Part shown: one piece after another, positions 1-7,000 of the stretch | How positions within the stretch are numbered: position 1 is the stretch's first letter | Layout: each line of letters begins with the position of its first letter | Source of the DNA: Bradyrhizobium neotropicale | GTDB taxonomy: Bacteria > Pseudomonadota > Alphaproteobacteria > Rhizobiales > Xanthobacteraceae | DNA length: 46,740 bases | Assembly: GCF_001641695.1 (NCBI RefSeq) | Contig: NZ_LSEF01000090.1 | Location: 393,490 to 440,229, forward strand | Reading direction: 5' to 3' | Made by a program: the position numbers and the translations under genes | The notes under the pieces: generated by a model | What the model saw: the letters and a program-made list of their open reading frames with translations, nothing else | The model's database searches: none | What the model was told of the DNA's origin: nothing

Positions 1-216
1 GGGCTGGCGGAGACCATCACCGACGGCGAGACCGGCTTCCTGTTCTCGCAGCCCTCATATGAGTCCTTCCTCGGCGGCGTCCGCCGGGCATTCTCGACGT
101 TCATGACGCAGGACCGCCTCGACTCCATGCGCCGCAGCGCGATGGCGCGGTCGTTCTCCTGGAGCATCTCGGCCGGCAGCTACAGCGCGCTGTATCGGAA
201 GCTGGCGTCGGCGTGA
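1..216 (+). CDS. glgA: Glycogen synthase-like glycosyltransferase, C-terminal end only
   Basis: Open from the first base of the window in frame 1 and ending at TGA 214-216, leaving the last 71 residues. The fragment begins GLAETITDGETGFLF, like the loop after the nucleotide-sugar binding site of GT5/GT4 enzymes (GLADT... in GlgA). It ends SWSISAGSYSALYRKL, close to the SWEKSAGLYAALY ending of rhizobial GlgA. Glycogen synthase transfers glucose from ADP-glucose to the growing alpha-1,4-glucan in the cytoplasm. The start and most of the enzyme lie upstream of the window, so another GT4-type glycosyltransferase cannot be excluded. Confidence 0.68.
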   Translation, partial: GLAETITDGETGFLFSQPSYESFLGGVRRAFSTFMTQDRLDSMRRSAMARSFSWSISAGSYSALYRKLASA

Positions 217-241
217 GGCGCGCGAGGCGCTTCCACATTTT

Positions 242-323
242 CCGTCATTGCGAGCGCCGCGAAGCAATCCAGACTGTCTCCGCGGAAAGATTCTGGATTG
301 CTTCGCGGCGCTCGCAATGACGG
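242..323. repeat. Intergenic palindromic repeat with perfect 32-bp arms
   Basis: A perfect inverted repeat: arm 242-273 pairs with arm 292-323 around an 18-nt loop. The outer ends read CCGTCATTGCGAGCG and its complement. It fills the space between the glycogen synthase-like stop codon (216) and the end of the convergent DUF2236 gene (348), so the transcript hairpin could end or protect both mRNAs. Its CGTCATTGCGAGCG core is typical of dispersed intergenic palindromes in Bradyrhizobium (recalled knowledge). Confidence 0.85.
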
Positions 324-347
324 TGTTTGTGGCACCGACGGAGGACC

Positions 348-1304
348 TCACCCCCTGCCGCGCTCATCCATTTGCGGTCGGCCGATCCAGGCGCGATTGA
401 GACAGCGGGTCATCCAATCGGGCTCCGTCCTGCCATTCAGCCGCGCCTGCGCTTCCTGATAGGGACCGACATAGCGCAGCCGATCGGGCAATCTCGGGTA
501 GACGCGCCGTATCCACCGCAGCGCGTTGTCTGCGGCTCTGGCGTCCCGCTCGTCGAGCGCAAAGCCGAAGCCCGCGCGCAATCGCTCCGGCAGCATGCCC
601 GCAGTGAGCGCGCGATACCATCGCGGCGGCCGCAGCCACGGACGCGCGCCGCCGAGAATCTGCGTCGCGACCTCGCGCGCCGCCGCGCTGACAGTCAGCG
701 TGTCCGACTGCGCCATCGCTTCGCAATACGCTGCGAAGCCGGACCAGTCCGCCGGGAGATCATCCGGCGTCAGCCCAAACAGAGCGCCGTACATCCTGCT
801 CTCGGTCCAGTAACGCTCGCGCTCCTCCATCGAGAGCGGCGGCAGAACCAGATCGTGCGCCATCAGCGCGGTCTCGGTAAGCGTCGCATGAACCCAGCGC
901 AGCGCTGGAACGTCGTTGGCGCAGTACTTCGAGCCCGCCGCGAATGGACCGACCGCATCGGGCATGTGTCCAACGATCATGGTATGGCGCCGATGCAGTT
1001 GCCGCGCCGACAGAAGCGCCCTGTCGAGCGAGCCGAACACCATGGCGAACATGATGTCGAACGTGCGATGGAAGCGGCCGATCGGATCGACTAGGGTCCG
1101 GGAGTGCTCGGCGATGGCGGCCGCGACCCAGGGATGCGCCAGCTGAAGCAGCAGTGCGCGGCCGGCGCCGAGAAAAATCACGGCTTCCCGATCGATCCGC
1201 CAGCTTACCGAGGCTGGACCAAAAACGCCCGCGATCGGTCCCGCGGCATCAGCCCGGACGAGATTGAGCGCAGCCTCCAGATCTTTTTCACCGACCAATC
1301 GCAA
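348..1304 (-). CDS. DUF2236 (MpaB / rubber-oxygenase-like) family protein
   Basis: A 318-residue protein with the features of the DUF2236 family, which includes the catalytic domain of latex-clearing protein and fungal MpaB, haem-dependent oxygenases. Visible landmarks are FGPxSVSWRIDRE near the N-terminus (about 28-40), LLLQLAHPWVAAAIAEHS (51-68, with His57), a long helical centre, and RWVHATLTET with His139; these histidines are the usual candidates for haem contacts. No signal peptide is seen. No ATG lies at the 5' end: TTG at 1304 or TTG at 1298 are the likely starts, and an AAGGG about 8 nt upstream of 1298 favours the shorter form. The substrate is unknown. It lies downstream of, and in the same direction as, the patatin gene, about 86 nt away, so the two may be cotranscribed. 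Confidence 0.72.
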   Translation of the reverse strand: MRLVGEKDLEAALNLVRADAAGPIAGVFGPASVSWRIDREAVIFLGAGRALLLQLAHPWVAAAIAEHSRTLVDPIGRFHRTFDIMFAMVFGSLDRALLSARQLHRRHTMIVGHMPDAVGPFAAGSKYCANDVPALRWVHATLTETALMAHDLVLPPLSMEERERYWTESRMYGALFGLTPDDLPADWSGFAAYCEAMAQSDTLTVSAAAREVATQILGGARPWLRPPRWYRALTAGMLPERLRAGFGFALDERDARAADNALRWIRRVYPRLPDRLRYVGPYQEAQARLNGRTEPDWMTRCLNRAWIGRPQMDERGRG

Positions 1305-1390
1305 AACCCTTCAACGCAGACGCCCCATAATAGCCGAGACCCGTGGACTCGCGAAATCGTCATTACGTGAAGCGGCGAATGATCCGGCGA

Positions 1391-2533
1391 TCACTCCGCG
1401 GCGATCGGCATTTCCTCCATGTGCTCGTGCAGTACCACGCCTGACAGCGGGTCGAATTCTCCAACCCAGGGCGCGCGCGCAAGCACTGAGCTCGTGTGCG
1501 CATAACCGGCATCCCAGCGCCGCATGATGCCTGACGGGCTGAAGTCGATATCCTTGGTATGCGTCTCGTGATCGAGCTGCGGCGTCAGTAGGCGCACCAC
1601 GTGCATGCGCGTCGGACAGCCATAGCTCACCAGCTCACGCACGGCCGGATCGTTGCGCTCGCTCTCCGGCAGTCGCGCTGCGAGCTGGTTGATGACGTGG
1701 CGCAGACGATGTGCCTGCTGCTGGCGGGCAATCTGGCTGGCGATCCGGCTGGAGTACTGTACGTCCTTGTGCCGGTTCAGCACCTCCGCCATCGTCGTCG
1801 GCTCGGCGCCGACGGGATTCCACAGATGGACGGCGAAGATCAGCGAGTCCTTGCGCGGGTTGTCGTCGAACACGGCCTCGGTCGGCGTGTTCGAGAGAAT
1901 ACCGCCGTCCCAATAGAGCTCGCCGTCGATGCGTATCGCCGGAAAGGCGGGCGGCAACGCGCCTGAGGCCATGACATGCTTCACCGTCAGTTCGCCGTCG
2001 CGGCTGTCGAAATAACGCATCCGGCTGGTCCGGACGTGAGCTGCGCCGACCGTGAGACGCGGTGCGCAGCCATTGACCCGGCTGAAATCGACGAGCTCGA
2101 GAAGCGTCTTTTCCAGCGGCGCGGTCGAATAGAAGCCGGCGTGATCCGCCCCGAGCGGAAAGGAGTCACCCGCATGCGCCAGCGGATTGGGCCGGAAGAA
2201 GCCAGGAATGCCGTTGGTGATCGTCGACCAATAGGCAAGTTTCTCGTTGAAACCGGGGAACGCCGTCCGCAGATTCCAGATCGGATTCTGCTCCATCCGC
2301 TTCCAGAACTCCTTCAGCCGCGCCAGCCGGTCCTGCGGCTCGTTGCCGGCGATCAGGCTGGCGTTGATCGCTCCGATCGAGGTGCCGATGATCCAGTCCG
2401 GCTCGATGCCGGCCTCGTGCAGCGCCTGGTAGACGCCAGCCTGATAGGAGCCGAGTGCACCGCCGCCCTGGAGCACAAGCACGACCTGGCCCGGCAGGGC
2501 CTTTGACCCTATGCGCTGAATGGTGCTCTGCAT
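1391..2533 (-). CDS. Patatin-like phospholipase with C-terminal DUF3734 region
   Basis: A 380-residue hydrolase of the patatin family, which uses a Ser-Asp dyad to cleave acyl esters of lipids. The oxyanion motif GGGALG is at 23-28, the nucleophile elbow GTSIG at 50-54 gives Ser52, and the catalytic aspartate is Asp209 in YWDGGILSNTP. The C-terminal ~120 residues match the DUF3734 extension often found in rhizobial patatins. There is no signal peptide, so a cytoplasmic or membrane-surface role is likely. The ATG at 2533 follows a good GGAGGCG ribosome site. It is transcribed away from the LysR gene at 2734 across 200 nt, the classical divergent layout of a LysR regulator and its target. The true substrate (phospholipid, PHB-associated ester or other) cannot be read from sequence. 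Confidence 0.85.
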   Translation of the reverse strand: MQSTIQRIGSKALPGQVVLVLQGGGALGSYQAGVYQALHEAGIEPDWIIGTSIGAINASLIAGNEPQDRLARLKEFWKRMEQNPIWNLRTAFPGFNEKLAYWSTITNGIPGFFRPNPLAHAGDSFPLGADHAGFYSTAPLEKTLLELVDFSRVNGCAPRLTVGAAHVRTSRMRYFDSRDGELTVKHVMASGALPPAFPAIRIDGELYWDGGILSNTPTEAVFDDNPRKDSLIFAVHLWNPVGAEPTTMAEVLNRHKDVQYSSRIASQIARQQQAHRLRHVINQLAARLPESERNDPAVRELVSYGCPTRMHVVRLLTPQLDHETHTKDIDFSPSGIMRRWDAGYAHTSSVLARAPWVGEFDPLSGVVLHEHMEEMPIAAE

Positions 2534-2733
2534 ATATCGCCTCCGTCAGGCTCGACGCCGCTTGAAATACGCCGGAGCAGCGCCATTGTTACGCCTGCCA
2601 TTCTGCAGAACGCACGGGCACTCAGCAAATGCCCGTTGGCTTCCGAAACCATGCGCGGACGCTATTGCCGCGAGGGTGTCATTCCCTACCCCAATCGGTT
2701 AGATTCCGGGTCGGTTTTGCTGGGAGCCGATCC

Positions 2734-3621
2734 ATGGAAATGCATCAGGTCCGCTATTTCCTCGCGGTGGCGCAGCTATTGAATTTCACGCGCGCGGCCG
2801 AAGAATGCAACGTGACGCAGCCTTCGCTGACGCGCGCGATCAAGCAGCTCGAGGCCGAGCTTGGCGGCGACCTGTTCCGCCGCGAACGGCCGGCAGCACA
2901 ACTCACCGAGCTCGGCCAGCGAATGCACCCGCTTCTGAAGCAGTGCTTTGATGCCGCCGTTGGCGCACGCTCGCTCGCCTCCTCGTTCAAGAGCGGGGAG
3001 ATCGGCGCGCTGCGCATCGCGCTGACGCATTCGGTCGATCTCGCTTTGCTCATTCCGCATCTCAGAGAGATCAAGCGGCAGTTCAACCGGCTCGAACTCC
3101 GCTTCCTGCGGGGCTCGAGCCGCGAGGTCGGCGAATTCCTGAAGAAGGGCGAAGCCGAGCTCGGCATCGCCGCCGATATCGACGAGGCCTGGGAGCGGCT
3201 CGACGTCTGGCCATTGTTCACCGAGACATTCGAGCTCGTCGTCAGCAGGGAGCATCGACTGGCCGATCGCAGCATGATCGAACTGGATGACCTGCGCTCG
3301 GAGCAATTGCTGAGCCGAACCTTCTGCGAGCACTCCCGGCGCATCTTGGCCAGCCTGCGCGAGCACGGGATCGACGTCGATCATGGCCACGAGATTGCGA
3401 GCGAGCACGATCTGATCGAGCTGGTGGAAGCCGATATCGGCATCGCCATGGTGCCGCGCACGTCGCTTGTGCCGGAGACGTTGAAGCGGACCGCGATTGC
3501 AGGACTGGACGCCCGCCGCACTGTCAGCCTCTATGGGGTCGCCGGCCGTCAGCGCACGGCGGTGGCCAACGCCGTCATGCGCATGTTGCGCGGCGCGGAC
3601 TGGCGGGAGATTGCGGGGTAG
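2734..3621 (+). CDS. LysR-family transcriptional regulator
   Basis: A 295-residue LTTR. The N-terminal winged helix-turn-helix covers about residues 1-60 (MEMHQVRYFLAVAQLLNFTRAA, then a recognition helix around TQPSLTRAIKQLE). A linker helix and a two-lobed substrate-binding domain follow, including a hydrophobic block ALRIALTHSVDLALLIPHL. ATG 2734 was chosen because it gives the standard LTTR N-terminus and has GGGAG just upstream; an in-frame ATG at 2629 would add 35 atypical residues. It is divergent from the patatin gene and convergent with the peroxiredoxin-like gene. By the usual LTTR habit it probably regulates its own gene and the patatin gene, but no effector can be inferred. Confidence 0.9.
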   Translation: MEMHQVRYFLAVAQLLNFTRAAEECNVTQPSLTRAIKQLEAELGGDLFRRERPAAQLTELGQRMHPLLKQCFDAAVGARSLASSFKSGEIGALRIALTHSVDLALLIPHLREIKRQFNRLELRFLRGSSREVGEFLKKGEAELGIAADIDEAWERLDVWPLFTETFELVVSREHRLADRSMIELDDLRSEQLLSRTFCEHSRRILASLREHGIDVDHGHEIASEHDLIELVEADIGIAMVPRTSLVPETLKRTAIAGLDARRTVSLYGVAGRQRTAVANAVMRMLRGADWREIAG

Positions 3622-3682
3622 CTCTCCCGACGCAAAGTCGGTGTCTACGCTCCCTCGCCCCGCTTTCGGGAAGAGGTGAAGT

Positions 3683-4399
3683 TCAGTGTTCCCGGCTCGC
3701 ACCTTCCAGCGCCTTGAGCAAATCATCGATCTCCATGCGCTTGCGGAAATCAGGATCGACGAAGCGAGCCCTCACAATTCCGTCGCGGCCGACGACGAAC
3801 ACCGCCGGAATCGGCAGCATCCAGCCATCGTTGCCGTGGAACTTCGCCATGTCCTGATAGGACAACAGCTCCTGAATCTCGGCCCCGAGCCAGATCGCGA
3901 GGTTGAGCGACAGCGCATAGCCGTTGTCCAGATCAGTCAGCACCGGAAACGGCGCCCCGGACTCGGCCTTGAACTTTCCGGTGAACTCCTGGGTCTCCGG
4001 CATGATTGCGATGGTCTGCGCCCCCAACGCCTTGATGCGGTCCTGCGCCTGGGTCACTGCGCCGACATTGAGCCGGCAAAAGGGACACCAATGGCCGCGA
4101 AAGAACATCACCGCGACCGGACCGCTCACGAGCAGCGCGGGCAGCGTGACGAGACGTCCGCTCTCGTCAGGCAGCATGAACGGCGGCATCGCATCACCCG
4201 GACGTGGCGCGCTCTCTCCGCCGCCGTTCCCGTTCAATCTTACCACCAGGCGATCGACCGCGTCGCCATAGGCCGGGAACACTTCGCGGCTGGCGTCGGC
4301 ATAGGCGCGGAGCTGTTCGCTCAGCGTGCCCTCCATATCGCGGCACCGCTGGAAGGCAAGCCTGAGCCGCTCGGCATCGGCTGGTGAGAGAGACGTCAT
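3683..4399 (-). CDS. Peroxiredoxin-like (AhpC/TSA fold) protein
   Basis: A 238-residue thioredoxin-fold protein of the 'peroxiredoxin-like family' (AhpC/TSA type). The active-site segment is FFRGHWCPFCRLN, with Cys105 and Cys108 in a CPFC arrangement; it is followed by AIMPETQEF and a conserved PIPAVFVVGRDGIV strand. The N-terminal ~65 residues are a helical extension (LSPADAERLRLAFQRCRDMEGTL) typical of this subfamily. Likely role: thiol-dependent reduction of peroxides or disulfides in the cytoplasm, since no signal peptide is visible. The ATG at 4399 follows a GGAGCGG site. It ends 61 nt from the convergent LysR gene. The exact reductant and substrate are unknown. Confidence 0.82.
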   Translation of the reverse strand: MTSLSPADAERLRLAFQRCRDMEGTLSEQLRAYADASREVFPAYGDAVDRLVVRLNGNGGGESAPRPGDAMPPFMLPDESGRLVTLPALLVSGPVAVMFFRGHWCPFCRLNVGAVTQAQDRIKALGAQTIAIMPETQEFTGKFKAESGAPFPVLTDLDNGYALSLNLAIWLGAEIQELLSYQDMAKFHGNDGWMLPIPAVFVVGRDGIVRARFVDPDFRKRMEIDDLLKALEGASREH

Positions 4400-4481
4400 C
4401 TTCCGCTCCGGCGTTCCCTGAGGCGAATATTAGTTTCGTGGTCCGGCCGCCCGCAAGGGCGGCCGTTACGCGAGTGGCGGC

Positions 4482-4766
4482 TCAATTCACGTAGAAATTG
4501 CCGGTCGGATCGAGCCGACCCGGCGTGTAGTACAGCGTGCCGTTGTCCATGAAGAAGACGGTGTTTTCGGGCACTTGCTTCGCGTTCTTCATCATCGCGT
4601 CGTGGTTCTTCTCGGCCGGCGCCATGGCCATCGCCGACATCTTGCCCGGCCCGCCATAGACATAGGCCATTCCGGCCTTGAGATCCCAGGCGGCCTCCGA
4701 GAAGGCCGATGTGGCGATCACCGCGAAGGCGGCGGTGGCGATCAGGGTCTTGGATACTTTCGTCAT
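4482..4766 (-). CDS. Small exported protein, function unknown
   Basis: Encodes 94 residues starting MTKVSKTLIATAAFAVIATS, a clear Sec signal peptide, probably cleaved near AFSEA. The mature part is about 70 residues with YVYGGPGKMSAMAMA, many methionines, and an ending FFMDNGTLYYTPGRLDPTGNFYVN. The ATG at 4766 has a GGAGGAG ribosome site 6-7 nt away, which rules out the longer in-frame start at 4802. I do not recognise a family. It is divergent from the exported cupin gene (5006) across 239 nt, so the two may share control and act together in the periplasm. The methionine-rich stretch could bind metal, but that is speculation. Confidence 0.72.
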   Translation of the reverse strand: MTKVSKTLIATAAFAVIATSAFSEAAWDLKAGMAYVYGGPGKMSAMAMAPAEKNHDAMMKNAKQVPENTVFFMDNGTLYYTPGRLDPTGNFYVN

Positions 4767-5005
4767 AGAATGCTCCTCCGGATTGACGTGAACGCCCGCC
4801 AATCGGGCGCCCTGCCATGGAACGCTGGAAGCCGCGCAAGCGAAAATGCCGATCGCCGATCGGTTCGATAGCCACCGCGTATCAAGATAGCGCCGGGCTA
4901 TCGCAGCGAGAGCGAGACGGCATTTCCGCAGAGGCGCGACTTTGACGAAGCTGATGCCATTGCCGGCGACCGATGAACCCCGGCGAGCAACAAGGGAGAC
5001 TATCC

Positions 5006-5488
5006 ATGTTCACGCATCTCACATCGTCGCGCGCGGTCTGGGCAGGTCTTGCTATCGCCGGCGCACTCGCGGTCTTGGCGCAGCCAGCTCTCGCCGGCGA
5101 ATGCCCGGCCGACAAGATCAAGCCGAATGCACGCCAGATGGTCGACTACAAGCCCGTCGGCGTCACCGACGTGACGCTCGGCTCGATTGACCTCGGCAAG
5201 CAGCCCGCCAACATCAGGGATCGCGAGCTGCGCTTCCGCAAGCTGACCATCGAGCCCGGCGGCATCGTGCCCTGGCACAGCCATGACGACCGCCCTGCCC
5301 TGATCTTCGTGCAGCAGGGCGAGATCGTCGAATACGCCTCCAACTGCGTCGATCCGATCGTGCACAAGGCCGGCGATCTCCGTCCCGAGGTCTACGGCAC
5401 CTCGCACTGGTGGAAGAACCTCGGCAAGGAGACCGTCGTCCTCTACGTGGGCGACGTCCACAAGGATCCGCACGACCACAACATGTGA
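5006..5488 (+). CDS. Exported cupin-domain protein
   Basis: A 160-residue protein with a signal peptide (residues 1-30, ending PALAGE) and one beta-barrel cupin domain. The first cupin motif is PGGIVPWHSHDDRPALIFVQ: both histidines of HxH are present, but the glutamate normally found a few residues later is replaced, so metal binding may be altered. The second half contains a STSHWWKN-like segment (GTSHWWKNLG) and ends with a His-rich tail DPHDHNM. ATG 5006 was chosen because it starts the signal peptide and has AAGGGA 7 nt upstream. It is divergent from the small exported protein. Function could be enzymatic or sugar/metal binding in the periplasm. Confidence 0.82.
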   Translation: MFTHLTSSRAVWAGLAIAGALAVLAQPALAGECPADKIKPNARQMVDYKPVGVTDVTLGSIDLGKQPANIRDRELRFRKLTIEPGGIVPWHSHDDRPALIFVQQGEIVEYASNCVDPIVHKAGDLRPEVYGTSHWWKNLGKETVVLYVGDVHKDPHDHNM

Positions 5489-5503
5489 CGAGCCACTGCT
5501 GTC

Positions 5504-5600
5504 CCGTCATACCGGGGCGCGGAGCGAACTATGGTGCGCAATTGCGCACCTGAGAATCCTTGGATTCCGGGTCTGGTGCTTGCGCACCAGCCCGGAATGA
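5504..5600. repeat. Mosaic intergenic palindromic repeat (two hairpins)
   Basis: Between the cupin stop codon (5488) and the MFS start (5628). It begins CCGTCATACCGGGGCGC and ends GGAATGACA. Inside are a perfect 18-nt palindrome, GGTGCGCAATTGCGCACC (5533-5550), and a long hairpin: outer arms ATTCCGGG 5564-5571 / CCCGGAAT 5591-5598 and inner arms CTGGTGC 5573-5579 / GCACCAG 5584-5590. The CCGTCAT ... ATGACA ends resemble those of the repeats at 242-323 and 27164-27268 though the interiors differ. Confidence 0.75.
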
Positions 5601-5627
5601 CAACAGCCGTTTCAGGGATGTCGCATC

Positions 5628-6836
5628 ATGACCGATCTGTCTGCACGCATAAGCCCCGCTGCAATGGGGATGGGCGAGCACTCGCGCGGTGTCGTCCTCC
5701 GCTCTCTCGTGATCGGCCTCACCGCATTCCTCACCGTGGTCGACCTGTTCGCCACGCAGGCGATCCTCCCCTCCCTGACGCGGCACTACGGCGTAACGCC
5801 GGCGGCAATGGGCTTTGCCGTCAATGCCAGCACCTCTGGCATGGCCGTCGCCAGCCTCGTGGTCGGCGTCTTCAGCCCGCGCATCGACCGAAGGCGCGGC
5901 ATCCTCCTGAGCCTGACCTTGCTCGCCATTCCCACCAGCCTGCTCGCGTGGGCACCGAATCTCGCTGTCTTCACCGCTTTGCGCGTCATCCAGGGCCTCT
6001 GCATGGCCTCCGCCTTCGCGCTGACGCTCGCCTATCTCGGCGAGCAGTGCAGCGCAATGGACGCCGGCGGCGCGTTCGCCGCCTACATCACCGGCAATGT
6101 CGCCAGCAACCTCGTCGGCCGGCTGATCTCCGCCGCAGTCGCCGACAGCCTTGGCCTCGCCTGGAACTTCTACCTCTTCGCCGCGCTCAACCTCGCCGGC
6201 GCGGTTCTGGTCTACTTCACCATCGCGCGCGTTGAGCCGATGCAGGCCATGACGCTGACGGCATCCCCTCTCGAGGCCGTATCAGCGCATTGGCGCAATC
6301 CGCGGCTGCGCGCGGCCTATGGGCTCGGCTTCTGCATCCTGTTCGCCTTTATCGGCACCTTCACCTTCGTCAATTTCGTGCTGGTGCGGCCGCCATTGTC
6401 GCTGGGCGTGATGGATTTGGGCCTGGTCTATCTGGTGTTCCTGCCATCGATCGTCACCACCCTATTTTCCGGCCGCGCCGTCGCACGGATCGGAACGCGC
6501 CCGACCATCTGGGTTGCGCTCGGCGTTGCCGCGATCGGCCTGCCCCTGATGCTGACGGCGCATCTTGCCGCTGTCCTCGCGGGCATGGTGCTAATTGGTG
6601 TCGGCACTTTCTTTGCGCAGGCCGCCGCAACTGGTTTCGTTGGACAGGCAGCCACTGACAACCGCGGCGTCGCCAGCGGGACCTATCTCGCCTGCTACTT
6701 TTGCGGCGGGCTCGCCGGCACCGCCGTGCTCGGCCGGCTGTTCGATTCCTTGGGATGGCCGGCCTGCGTTGCCGGTGTCGGGGCGGCACTCGCGATTGCA
6801 GCGTTCCTGACGTCTGCGCTCAGGAGCGACTCCTAG
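5628..6836 (+). CDS. MFS transporter
   Basis: A 402-residue inner-membrane protein with about 12 hydrophobic segments and the MFS signature between TM2 and TM3 (FSPRIDRRRGILLSLTLLAIP, about residues 82-102). TM1 reads VIGLTAFLTVVDLFATQAILPSL, like the YnfM / arabinose-efflux branch, suggesting drug or metabolite export by proton antiport. The ATG at 5628 has AGGGA upstream. Its stop codon overlaps that of convergent fixS by 3 nt (6834-6836 against 6833-6835), so any terminator must lie inside the opposing gene. The substrate is unknown, and it has no evident link to the fix genes. Confidence 0.87.
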   Translation: MTDLSARISPAAMGMGEHSRGVVLRSLVIGLTAFLTVVDLFATQAILPSLTRHYGVTPAAMGFAVNASTSGMAVASLVVGVFSPRIDRRRGILLSLTLLAIPTSLLAWAPNLAVFTALRVIQGLCMASAFALTLAYLGEQCSAMDAGGAFAAYITGNVASNLVGRLISAAVADSLGLAWNFYLFAALNLAGAVLVYFTIARVEPMQAMTLTASPLEAVSAHWRNPRLRAAYGLGFCILFAFIGTFTFVNFVLVRPPLSLGVMDLGLVYLVFLPSIVTTLFSGRAVARIGTRPTIWVALGVAAIGLPLMLTAHLAAVLAGMVLIGVGTFFAQAAATGFVGQAATDNRGVASGTYLACYFCGGLAGTAVLGRLFDSLGWPACVAGVGAALAIAAFLTSALRSDS

Positions 6837-7000
6837 CGCTTCGCCTGCGCCTCCTGCGGTGGATCATCATCGGCAACCGCGCGCCAGGCAGCGCCGTCGA
6901 GATCGTCGTACTGGCCGCTCTTCAGCGACCAGAGGAAGGCGGCGAGGCCTGCAAGTCCGAGGGACAACGCCAGCGGGACCAGGATGACGAGAACCTCCAT
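6833..7000 (-). CDS. fixS: FixS / CcoS, cbb3 oxidase assembly protein
   Basis: A 55-residue protein starting MEVLVILVPLALSLGLAGLA: one N-terminal membrane helix followed by FLWSLKSGQYDDLDG, the hallmark CcoS motif (W-x(3)-SGQ(Y/F)DDL). The tail is short, acidic then basic (AVADDDPPQEAQAKR). CcoS is needed to put haem and copper cofactors into the cbb3 oxidase. It is the last gene of fixGHIS: its ATG overlaps the fixI stop by one base (TGATG at 6998-7002), so the two are translationally coupled. The stop codon overlaps the stop of the convergent MFS gene. Confidence 0.93.
   Translation of the reverse strand: MEVLVILVPLALSLGLAGLAAFLWSLKSGQYDDLDGAAWRAVADDDPPQEAQAKR

Noticed and set aside
4396..4875. 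A minus-strand open frame overlapping the small exported protein gene
   Set aside because: The overlapping frame 4482-4766 has a ribosome site and a signal peptide; this one has neither and reads as a basic, low-complexity product.
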